A stretch of DNA of 64,000 nucleotides, taken from contig CAMGYJ010000004.1 in assembly GCA_946122785.1 (NCBI GenBank), positions 22,143,684 through 22,207,683 on the forward strand, written 5' to 3'. This stretch comes from Linum tenue (Eukaryota > Streptophyta > Magnoliopsida > Malpighiales > Linaceae). This document shows positions 32,883 to 41,837 of the stretch, in pieces; positions within the stretch are counted from its first letter, which is position 1, and the number at the start of each line of letters is the position of its first letter. The notes beneath the pieces are model-generated. The model was given only the letters and a program-made list of their open reading frames with translations, was not told where the DNA came from and ran no database searches. The position numbers were made by a program, and so were the translations under genes.

Positions 32883-34175
32883 TCAAGTTTCGGTCCACCC
32901 AAGAACCTCCTTGAAGTTGAGGTTCTCGTCGGTGAGGTGAAATCTGAAGTCACGAGCATTGGACGAATCCATGATTGAGGGCTCGTGAACTTGATCGACT
33001 TTGAGGCTCCACCCACGAGACCTCTTCTTCTTACTTTCTTCACTCTTCTCTTTGCCCCATACCATGTAGTGCATCATCAATTTACCACCATCGCATCCAC
33101 CAAGAGGGATCGCCGATGGTTTGGCCTTGTCTTGGCAAAGAGACGCAAATGGGTCCTTCTCCAAAATCGCATCGAGGTCGGGTGGAAAGCTTTGTTCGCA
33201 CTTGTAACTTGTTGAAGCTTCATCCACCACGACCTCGTCTTCATCTTGGACCTCACTTGCTCCTTCTACTTCTTCTTCAACCTCCATTCCTTCTTCTTCT
33301 TCTTCAAATTCCTCCCCATGGGAACACTCGAGATCTTCCCCCTATTTAATGCTTTCTTCCTCCTCTTCTTTCTCTTTCCCTTTCATGTCTTCAAGTACGG
33401 TTTGGAGGGCAAGGTGCCATGCAAGATGATAGAAAGGATTATCTTGCTCCTCCACACTCGTATCTTGGTCTTCAAAGTTGCTTTCGGGAAGGGGAAAGTG
33501 ATGGGAGTCATCAATGCAACCTTCTTGTTCATCCTCACCACGGGAGCTCTTCGGGGTGGGTTCTTCTTGTTCCACACGGTTGTCATTGAGTGCCCCTTAA
33601 ACCTCCTCTTTCTCCTCCAATAATGAGAGGTGATAGCTTTCACAAGCTCGTGCCACTTTCTCCTTCAATAATGAGAGGCGATAGCTAGTACAAGCTTGTG
33701 CCACCTTCTCTTCTAGTGTCAAACCGGGAGGAGGGAGGGGTTGGAAATCCGTGTTGGAGTTTGTTCTTGCAAAATTCTCCACGGCAAGCTCCAACTTGGA
33801 CTTCGCTTCGGGTTGTGGGAGATCCAATTTCGAGCACCCATCATCGGTTCCTCGAGCAAACCGCTCCACCATGAGCTCCCAGTTTCTCTTTGGCTCCGCT
33901 TTTGGAGTGGCACATGGTCTTAATGATTGTCCCACGAAGGCTTCCATGGCCAACTCCAACTTGGATTTCTCCTCGGGTTGTGGAGGGAAATATTCCTGAT
34001 ATGGGGAAGCCTCTTCATATCCCCAATGGTATGGTTGTTCTTCTTGGAAGGGGGGTTGGTAATAGAACCCGGATCCTTGGCTTCCCCCTTCTTCTTCACT
34101 CCATGAAGCTCCGGGGTACCCCCATTCGGGTGGTTGTGGATACCCCCACCTATTGTAGAAGCCATTGGGACCCAT
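32883..34175 (-). pseudogene. Acidic, internally repeated ORF of a non-autonomous LTR element
   Basis: One frame of 431 codons running from the ATG at 34175 to 32883, broken only by in-frame stops at about 33597 and 33342; without them it would be a single protein. It lies 177 nt inside the PBS, where gag would normally start. N-terminus rich in Pro, Tyr, Trp and Gln (MGPNGFYNRWGYPQPPEW). Then come three repeats of about 30 residues built on KSKLELA(M/V)E(A/N)F, two repeats of EEKVAxACxSYxLSLL, and a strongly Glu/Asp-rich region. The C-terminus is Lys/Arg-rich. No zinc knuckle, protease, RT or integrase. Function unknown; a gag-replacing or accessory protein is my inference. Confidence 0.65.
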
Positions 34176-34351
34176 GATTCATAACCTACACAAACAAAAA
34201 CACAAACAAAATCAAACAAACACAAACCACCCTTCTACGAGAAGAGTGGGTAAATAAAACACAACATGAAACATAAAACACGAACAAAAAGACAAGTTAG
34301 AAAATGCTAGAGTAACACTAAGCGACCTTTTCAAAATAATGGACCGCGGTT

Positions 34352-34369
34352 CCCCGGGCAACGGCGCCA
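34352..34369 (-). other. Primer-binding site, tRNA-Asp type (1-nt insertion)
   Basis: Reverse complement TGGCGCCGTTGCCCGGGG, one extra C compared with the sites at 29538 and 31509. It is followed on the right by the LTR end TGACTC at 34376. Confidence 0.85.
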
Positions 34370-34375
34370 AAAACT

Positions 34376-34612
34376 TGACTCACACGAAACTAGACCACAA
34401 ATTAATCCCGACTAGAGTCAGAGTTTTTAAACTCTAGCCGGGTGCAGTATAGAGCAAGTATTTAAATTGTCAACCCGGGCCGATCCATGTACCCCTACTT
34501 CAATCGCTTAAGTTCTTATCTAGCAAAACGATTTTGGGTTTTTAAACTAAGAAAACTACAAATGAAACAAGCAAAACAAAAGTAAATAAAGTAAAGGAAA
34601 ATTCTAACTAAG
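34376..34612 (-). mobile_element. LTR U5 fragment, minus strand
   Basis: Matches the last 240 bp of the LTR at 30038-31502 in reverse orientation (GGGTGCAGTATAGAGCAAGT, GTACCCCTACTTCAATCGC, AAGGAAAATTCTAACTAAG). At about 34612 it breaks off into plus-strand 3' non-coding sequence. Confidence 0.7.
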
Positions 34613-35699
34613 GTAGCCATGTGAGATTTGTGTTGATCGTCTTTTTCATGTGTGATAGATCCCTCTCGCCATGGTGTGTAACATTCACTATTGTCACTAG
34701 TGAGTATGATCGAGGCATATGATTAGTCCACGCCCAAAAGTTGATTGTCCCGAAACATATTATCTCCTAGTCAACCCCTTTAAGCCGTGTGACTTTGGGG
34801 GTCGTTCTAATGTTTGGAGCTTTGTGCTTGTTGAGCTTAATGATGATTGAAAGAAAGAAAGAAAAGAAACTGGGTAAATAAAAGTAGAGAGTGGCCACAA
34901 AAGTTGATAACCTCCTTCACTACTAGGGTTGAAATTTTGAATAGCAAGAAGAGACTGAGGAGTGTGCTTGAATGAAGTTCGCGATTGGTAGTGGTTTGGA
35001 AGAAGGGAAGTGTGGTTTTTGGCCGAAGCTAGTGGTCATTGATCGTAGGAAGGGTTCTTAGTCTAAACCATGGAACCTTTGGTTTTAGGTTGAAGATGTA
35101 ATACCTCATGCTATGTTTGCCACCACCCAAAAAGATTTTTCCCCATGTCCAAAATAATTGCCAGTCATTTGAACCTGTGTCTAACACCTTCGGACAAGCT
35201 AGTGATGACAACCACCCTATGAACTCTAGCATTTAGAGGTTGCCACCGTGGTGGAGAGATGATAGGGCTGAGTGTTGATGGTTGTGCACATCTTTTGCAC
35301 CAAAAAGGTCCTGACCCTACTAGTTGAGAGTGAGTGATTCATTCTTGTTTTGCATTTTCATATCCTACCCCGGTGAGGACCTTTGTCGCCCTTTTATTTG
35401 TTCCTTGGACTTGAGTTCTATGCATGATTAGTTGTGGTTGGTGAGTAGTCCGGTCGAGACTTGCATTGATTTTTGAAAGGGTGAGAACTTCTCATTTGCC
35501 CATTCTTGATGCATTCGAATGTCATTTGTGGTGGATACAGGTATTGCTTGAGGCGGTTCATGCGTTGATGCCCTATAGCCATTGAGGTTCACCAATTTGT
35601 GCCTTCTGATTTGTCCCCAAGTTATTTTGTTAGGTTGAGATATCACCTTGGTTGAAAATAGTTTGCTTAGGGACAAGCAAACGTCTAAGTGTGGGGGAG
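34613..35699 (+). mobile_element. 3' non-coding region and polypurine tract, plus strand
   Basis: Inverse match of 13447-14700. Ends in the polypurine tract AAGTGTGGGGGAG immediately before the LTR start TGATTC at 35700, the signal that primes second-strand synthesis. No coding capacity. Confidence 0.65.
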
Positions 35700-36250
35700 T
35701 GATTCAGACTCAAATATACACTTTTTACCCCCGGTTTCCTTAGTCGTTTGAGGCATTTTTACTCCGGGAGGTTTGGTTTTACGCTGGGTTTTGTCTCGAT
35801 TATATGCATTTCATTCTATAGCAGGTCGAACCAACCCCGGAGTCGAAAGTTGGATGAAAAGGCGAAAAATCGGGTCAAAGGATGGAGGTAGTAGCAGATC
35901 ATGGTGGAAGCCTCTAGTTCATGGTAAGGGCGACCATTAACTGGAGCCGCAAACCGTGAACCGCCAAGCGTCCGAGGACATTTTTACTTTCACTAGAGTC
36001 AAGCCAGTCCACGGTCGTAAGACCGTGAACCCAAGCCGTAGACCGTGAACTGGATTATTGATGAGACGCGTTTTGGCCTGGGATCATGGTCCACGCCTTG
36101 AGTTCACCGCCATGAACTGGGACCGTGATGTGAACCCGACCTGGGAATAAATAGGCGTTTGAGTTGAAGGTAAAATGATGGAGACATAAGTGAGAAACTT
36201 CTTCTTCTTTGGATTTCTAGAGTGAGAAAGTGACGAACCAAAGAAGAGAA
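35700..36250 (+). mobile_element. Athila-like 3' LTR, truncated
   Basis: Starts TGATTCAGACTCAAATATAC after the polypurine tract. Palindrome array at 35950-36130, including ACGGTCGTAAGACCGT inside 36009-36030, then TATA-like AATAAATAGG at 36146-36155 and a leader rich in GA/CT. It breaks off near 36250 against sequence of another element. Confidence 0.65.
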
Positions 36251-36299
36251 GAAGTCTGGACGATGATGGTGTAGCCCGTGGTGTTGACCCAAAATGTCA

Positions 36300-36880
36300 A
36301 GCAATCCTCGTGATGATGCCCCCAAGTGCATCGTGTCTACTCGGTCTCGACCCATCACCCTCGAGAAGGTGGTAGCAACCACTGATCCCAGATGAAGTGG
36401 TGATGTGGGTCGACTCAAGGAATGGAGGGCAATCAACCCTCTGTTGGTGACCATGTGCCCTGAATGAAGACTGGGGATCACCGATCGGGTGAGGAGCGTA
36501 TGCAAGATCCTCCATGGTGTTCGGAACTTCACAGCATTGGTGTTGGAGGCCCGAAAATGGTGGTCTCGATGCTCTGGCCGATAGATAGCACTGTAGGCCT
36601 CCTGGTAATGGAAGTCTCTGGTGTAATCCCGCTCTGTCATTGTCATGGTGGTGGTGTCGAGGCCCATGGCCTGAGGAAACCCATTATAGATCAGCACCCG
36701 ATGCTGACCTCCCAGCATAAACTCCACATATGGCATGTTCCTTCTACTGTTGGGAATCTCGTGGATGAAGGTGGAGTAGAACTCCACAAAGAGCTCTCTA
36801 TAGATGAGCTCATCCATGGATAAAGGACTCCGCCACTAGGGATGGATGAGCACCCTAGACACGCCGCTGGGCACCTGAAC
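36300..36880 (-). pseudogene. Athila ORF-1-like fragment
   Basis: The minus frame from about 36880 to 36420 reads LIYRELFVEFYSTF, then VEFMLGGQHRVLIYNGFPQA and RDYTRDFHYQEAYSAIYRP. This pattern (RELTLEFLSTF..., then a LGGQHR-type block) is that of the Athila ORF-1 / plant transposon protein family, a gypsy-associated protein of unclear function. The frame is lost toward 36300 and the protein is far shorter than usual, so it is a remnant. Flanked by LTR pieces on both sides. Confidence 0.55.
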
Positions 36881-37910
36881 ATGTCCAGGTACAAGAACTA
36901 ATGCGGTTTCGCATCATTGTTCCTCCACTCTTCGAATCTATTCTCATACTTGTGATGATTCACCAAGTAGCTAATGTACTGGTAAGAGGTATTCGTGCAA
37001 AAATATTAAACCCATACACCATACAGGGAGAAAAGGAATTCCCCCCACACTTAGGATCCCACTATGGTTATACCGCTTCAAGGCTTTGCACAAGACCAAA
37101 TTCCAAACATTTAAGCTCAATTGCACACCTGGCACACTGAGGCATGGTTCTAGATGATTCATAAATCAATCAACAAAACAAAATCAAACCTAAACCATGC
37201 CTTAATGGCCACCAACCATCATTCAAAAAAGAGGATCAACATTTCTTCAAACCTTGCACTTGGTGGGCAATTTTTTTAATTCAACACAAATCCTACCCAA
37301 TTCGTGTCCACCAAGGCACAATTAAGCTCATAACCACTTCATTCATCATTCAAATAACATTAATCGACTAACTCCTAGCCCAATTTCAACATTCATTTAC
37401 TATATCACAAAATTCCCCTCACCTACAACCCTAATCCGATTCTCCAAAATTGACAAGGTAAAAGTTAAAAAAACCTAGAGACTCAAGTAGGATCGAGGGG
37501 AAGGTGGGGAGAGGGTGAGGGAGTCAAAAAAATGCACAAAAACTGCCCGGAGAGGCTCGTTGGAGCTTCGTCCAGATGAGAGAAAATTGAGACCAGTTAT
37601 GGTTTTGAATTTGGGTGGCCAGAAGTCGCCGAAATTGCCAGAAAATTACGGTTGTCGTGGTTTTCCTGTGAGGATTTCAGAGGATTCCGGCGATGGCGGC
37701 GTGAAGTAAAGAAGAAGGGTTCACTCTCTTTATATAGCACGAGCCCACAGTTCATGGACGAAAATTAGTTTTCACGGTCGACGCAACCGTGATAATAACT
37801 CCTAGACTGTAAACTCAGGCAAACACAACGCGTTTTAAAAACTAGGGCTGCCCTCTGTTCACAGTCTCTGCCTCATTATAACGGTCAGCTTGCATTAATA
37901 ATTGACTCAC
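36881..37910 (-). mobile_element. Athila-like LTR and flanking internal sequence, minus strand
   Basis: 37255-37330 (CTTGGTGGGCAATTTTT, GTCCACCAAGGCACAATTAA) and 37440-37720 parallel 47985-48470 of the 3.4-kb repeat. A TATA box (reverse complement GCTATATAAAG, 37728-37738) and TTCACGG half-sites (37748-37870) mark the promoter. Near 37040 a purine tract (AAGTGTGGGGGG on the minus strand) lies in what would be internal sequence. No gene. Confidence 0.55.
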
Positions 37911-38790
37911 TCCGAAAATCACAATTAATTCCCTCCTAAGGTCCAAGTATACCTTAGTAGGGTGCAATATAGGGCAAGTATGTTTAAATATCGACTCGGG
38001 CCGGTCCGTGTACCCCTACTTCAATTGTTTGAAACATTATCGAGCAAATCGGTTTTGGTTGAATAGTTTGCTAATTAAAGTAAAAAAAGGAAAAAGGAAA
38101 TGGTTTTGAAAGCTCTTTGTGAGAAGGATCACTCGGGTGTCGCTTCCCCTTAATTACTACCATGGCATGTGAATCGAAGTGATTGCTATGGGCAATGTGA
38201 CCGCGAACCTCTAGGAAATGCAACAATTGTCGTAGACCACACTCTCCATTGCCAAACCAAGGGATACATTATAGGCTACTCAAAAAGCCTTCTTGGTTAA
38301 GGCAATCGATGGTTGACTTACTCTCTCACTCAAACCACACAACAACTACATGGTAAATCGTTAGGATTTTACAACCCCCAAGTGAAAAAGGAAACTACTC
38401 CATACTAGAAAGGGGAAGAACACAAGAGGAAGAGGTAGAAACCATCATGGTGATGCCTCCAATCTCCTTTGAGCTTGTGTTGATCTTCTCTTGGGGAGAA
38501 TCTTCCCAATTCACCACTTGGAGCAAACCGTAGCCTTCTTTCTTCTTTGGTTCGTTCTTCTCTCTCTAAAATCTGAAGAAGAAGACACCTTCTCACCTTT
38601 GGGCTCCCCTCTCTCTTCCTTTCAGCTATCCTTTTAAACAGGGATCGGTCTCAGTTCACGGCCGTGACCTCTTGAACGCGTCATGAACTCAAGGTTGGCG
38701 TCAAAACGCTCCGCTTCGCTTGCTCAGGTTCACAACAGCTCCAGTTCACGGTCTTAGTGACCGTGAACTCGCCTGGCGTTGCACAAACCG
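37911..38790 (-). mobile_element. Athila-like LTR fragment, minus strand
   Basis: U5 end TGACTCACTCCG at 37911, then the shared blocks GGGTGCAATATAGGGCAAGT and GTACCCCTACTTCAATTG, a GA-rich leader (38400-38600), a TATA-like TTTAAAAGG (reverse complement, 38631-38640) and the palindrome GTTCACGGTC-N5-GACCGTGAAC at 38744-38768. No PBS lies to its left: it abuts the previous LTR directly. Confidence 0.6.
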
Positions 38791-38989
38791 CTGGGAAGTC
38801 TAACAAGCAACCAAGGTTACCCTCTTTGACTCTACGTTGAGCAATGAGATACGATCCAAGCCAGTGATGTGACCCTCTCAACCTATCGACTAAGGAATGG
38901 TTAGACTTCACCCTCGAATTGGTGTTCGGACGACCACTCACAACCAAACCCTAAGTGTTTAATACGAATTAGGAGGTTTTCCCTTTAAC

Positions 38990-39189
38990 TAACCTAGAAT
39001 AGGAGGCATAGAATCCCCAAGGAAACCCATCTCTAGTAGAGCCTCTTAAGTTAGAGGAGGGTTCTCTCTAACCTAGCTTAGGAGGCATTGAATTCCCAAG
39101 GAAACCCATCTCGAAATGAGCCTCTTAGGTTAAGGAGGGTTCTCTCTAAACTAGTTTAGGAGGCTTTCAATGCCCAAGGAAACCGAACC
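38990..39189 (+). repeat. Tandem repeat, 79-bp unit, 2.5 copies
   Basis: Units start at 38990, 39069 and 39147 (TAACCTAG..TAGGAGGCAT, CCCAAGGAAACCCATCTC, GGAGGGTTCTCTC). The third is cut short at 39189 by the LTR that begins at 39190. Confidence 0.85.
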
Positions 39190-39337
39190 TGTAACATCCC
39201 GTTTCTGCTAAAATCGTATTACTGTCGCTAGAAAAATTACGCGATTAGAATCGAGAGTTTTGATAGTATTTTGACGAAAATCGGATTATCAATCGATCGG
39301 ATAAGTATACCTATTAATCATATATATATATATATAT

Positions 39338-39751
39338 GGTGGCGTATTCGGTGCACCCACTTTTTTGGGTGCACTCAGTGCACCCGCTTCATAATCATCA
39401 TTCTGAGCATGCGATTCATGTCAAAATGATATCAATTGTTGCTTATGATATTATGAACAATAAGCACATGAATTTGAAAAAAAAAATCATTTAAGATTTA
39501 CTTTAATTTGAAGGATTTAGGATTTAGGGCTTAGGGTTAGGGTTTAGGTTTACAGTTTGGGATTTTGCATTGGGATTCAAAATTGAAGGTTAATGGGTTA
39601 GGGCAATAGATTGATTTGTTATGATTCTATGCCATATCATCATGTTAGATTGAGAGTACTGATTAAAGTTCAAAATTTGATGTATTATGGACACTTTTTG
39701 AGATGAGTGCACTGAGTGCACCCAAAAAAGTGAGTGCACCGAAGTAGCCAC

Positions 39752-39753
<2 letters not shown>
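39338..39753. mobile_element. MITE 1 in (TA)n, about 416 bp
   Basis: Terminal inverted repeats of about 48 bp (GGTGGCGTATTCGGTGCACC at the left; reverse complement of the right GGTGGCTACTTCGGTGCACT). Each arm itself holds a small palindrome (GGGTGCACTCAGTGCACCC). Bounded on both sides by (TA)n. The interior includes a telomere-like GGGTTAGGGTTTAGG at about 39535-39549. No coding capacity. Confidence 0.8.
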
Positions 39754-39789
<36 letters not shown>

Positions 39790-39792
<3 letters not shown>

Positions 39793-40192
39793 GCCTTCTA
39801 CGGTACCCCGGATTTCACCCGGGGTACCGCATACCTTAAATACGAAAACACTATCTAGACCTCAAATTAGCAAGATTTTTGGGCATGATACTATACCCTA
39901 ACCCTTAATGAGTGAACCCTAGGTCCTAATTATCTAAATCATAAACTATAAATCCTAAGATTGTGCATTGATTTTTTTGCCTATATTTGGACGAATCATA
40001 ACCGTCGATTATTGTTTCTAATCAAATTGATCTTGGGGTATAAGATTTAGAGAATTAAGACCTAGATTTTGATCTTTAAGGGTTAGAGTATAGTATCATA
40101 CCCGAAAGATCAATCAATTCAAGTTCTGGATATCGTTTTTGTACTTAAGGTATGCGGTACCCTGGATTTCATCCTAGATACCGTAGAACTCC

Positions 40193-40194
<2 letters not shown>
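39790..40194. mobile_element. MITE 2 in (TA)n, about 405 bp
   Basis: Terminal inverted repeats of about 48 bp containing TTCTACGGTA, GGATTTCACCCGGGGTACC-like blocks and GGTACCGCATACCTTAA. Flanked on both sides by (TA)n. Ends differ from MITE 1, so it is a separate family using the same kind of site. Confidence 0.8.
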
Positions 40195-40244
<50 letters not shown>

Positions 40245-40304
40245 CATTTGTACAGGCTCCCCATCTCTCCACACCCCATCCAATTCCCCAACCTAAAAAA
40301 AAAA

Positions 40305-40670
40305 CTAATAAACCCTCATGGTTTTCTTCCCCAGCCGCTCAGGGCCAAGAAGCACAGCCTGCAACACCTCTTTTCCGCTCGCAGAAAGATGCAAACCCCC
40401 CGAAGCAGTTCCCCTTTTTAGGAGATCCCTCCAATCTCGTTTCCTAAATAAATTGCCTCTATACAGCTGAATAATTGGTCGGAAGTAGCGAGCATAGTCA
40501 CAGTAGCATATATCCAGAGGGACCAAGAGGCACGAGGAAATCAATTCCATTCTCATAAGCAGATCGGGAAATGTTCTAATTAGACACGACATAGGGAGAG
40601 GTAAATCGAGAAAGTGGAGTATGGTTTTGATTTGGACAAGACATGGGGTTATGGCCGAGCAAGCCTGCAA
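40305..40670 (-). other. Unidentified 121-codon open frame inside the LTR
   Basis: Minus frame between MITE 2 and the LTR core. It has a protein-like composition and one suggestive block near the C-terminus, GGLHLSASGKEVLQAVLL, reminiscent of the (D)G(L/I)HLSxxG motif around the catalytic His of SGNH/GDSL hydrolases; the preceding Asp is not there. The truncated 3' LTR lacks this part, so conservation cannot be tested in the window. Could be chance or a captured gene fragment. Confidence 0.2.
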
Positions 40671-41039
40671 CGAACAGAGGAATTTCGATTCGTGGACAGT
40701 AGTTGATTCAATTCAACAAGCTTCAACATAAGGTGAGTGTAAAAGGGGTAAATTCTACGCCTTACGATTTTCAAGTATTTGCCTTGAGTATTTTCGAGTA
40801 TTGTTTTACGTGATGTATGTGCAGTATTTGATTCATGTTTGAGATTGTATGATTATGGTTGATGATATGTGCCTTGTTTGAATTATGACTTGAAGTGAAT
40901 GGTTATTACTTACTTTGAAATTTTATGAGTATAAGTTGTTAAAATTTAAGCAACAAGTTCCTTTTAAGAAGTAACTCCCCTTCAAGAAGGTGAAGTCGTT
41001 TTAAGTATTTTTAGTCACTAGCGCCAGTCTGTTGCCATT

Positions 41040-41170
41040 CGAGTTTTAGATAGAGCAGCAGTTATGCTCTTAAGATCTTTGAGACAGAGCAGCAGTTATG
41101 CTCTTGAGATATTTAAGTTGAGCAGCAATTATGCTCTTGAGATTTTAAGATGAGCAGCAATTATGCTATT
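41040..41170 (+). repeat. Four tandem hairpins GAGCA-N7-TGCTC in LTR
   Basis: Four units of about 30-35 bp containing GAGCAGCAGTTATGCTCTTG, each able to fold as GAGCA/TGCTC around a 7-nt loop. The same array, again four units, is at 44460-44590 in the 3' LTR. Confidence 0.8.
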
Positions 41171-41825
41171 GACAATCATGGAAGAAGAGCCTTCCACGAT
41201 AAGTTTAAGTTTAAGGAAGCCTGGATGGCTTCTCATACGTATGAGTTGGAAACCGGACTAGCTAGTGAGGGATCCCAGTGTCAGTCAAGAATTTAAGTTG
41301 AGATTTGAGCTTTAAGAATACAGTTTAAGAGTTAAGATTTTTAATAGTGGAAGTACGAAACAACTTCTACTAATTTAAGTAAAGTGATCAAGTATTAATA
41401 AGATGTTAAACCTAAGGGCGTAGACTGACCCCATCTCACTCACCAGTTTGAAGAGCTAGAGGAGTAGTCAGTGAGCAGCAAGTTCGAGGGCAGCCAGCTA
41501 GAGGAGGGCAGTATAAGCGTCACAGAGGATGCTTAGTCAAGGTTTTCAGTAGCAACAACATTAGAGATTATTAGTTATTTACATTTATAATTATGAGTAT
41601 AGACTGGAGATCATTTTGAGATTTTAAGTATTGAGTTTGCCCATGTGTTAGGGCGTTGCTTTAAACTACAAGTGTGTGTTTTCTGTATTTTATTTATGTA
41701 CATTTTTCCTGCTGCGATTTAAGATTTGAGTATTTTATTTTTCAAGGGCATTTTAGTAATACCCGGCTGGGTTATACCCGCTTTAAACTAAAAGTAATAC
41801 CCGGCTGGGTTAGGGTGTTTCATTT

Positions 41826-41837
41826 TGGTATCAGAGC
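41826..41837 (+). other. Primer-binding site, initiator tRNA-Met
   Basis: TGGTATCAGAGC located 3 nt after the LTR end at 41822; standard PBS for many plant LTR retrotransposons. Confidence 0.9.

Larger units (their letters stand above)
39190..41822 (+). mobile_element. 5' LTR of a non-coding element, with two MITEs inside
   Basis: Starts TGTAACATCCCG and ends GGGTTAGGGTGTTTCA, followed by an initiator-Met PBS. Length 2633 bp including two MITEs (39338-39753, 39790-40194) and three (TA)n tracts. From about 40686 on it matches the truncated 3' LTR (about 44070-45008) closely: TTCTACGCCTTACGATTTTC and onward. Contains the hairpin tandem repeats at 41040-41170. Confidence 0.8.

Noticed and set aside
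33246..33623. Leu/Phe-rich 125-codon plus frame, possible membrane protein
   Set aside because: It is the antisense shadow of the Glu/Lys-rich minus-strand frame.
38405..38596. 63-codon minus frame as a gene
   Set aside because: Lies in the GA-rich leader of an Athila-like LTR; similar leaders elsewhere do not keep the frame.
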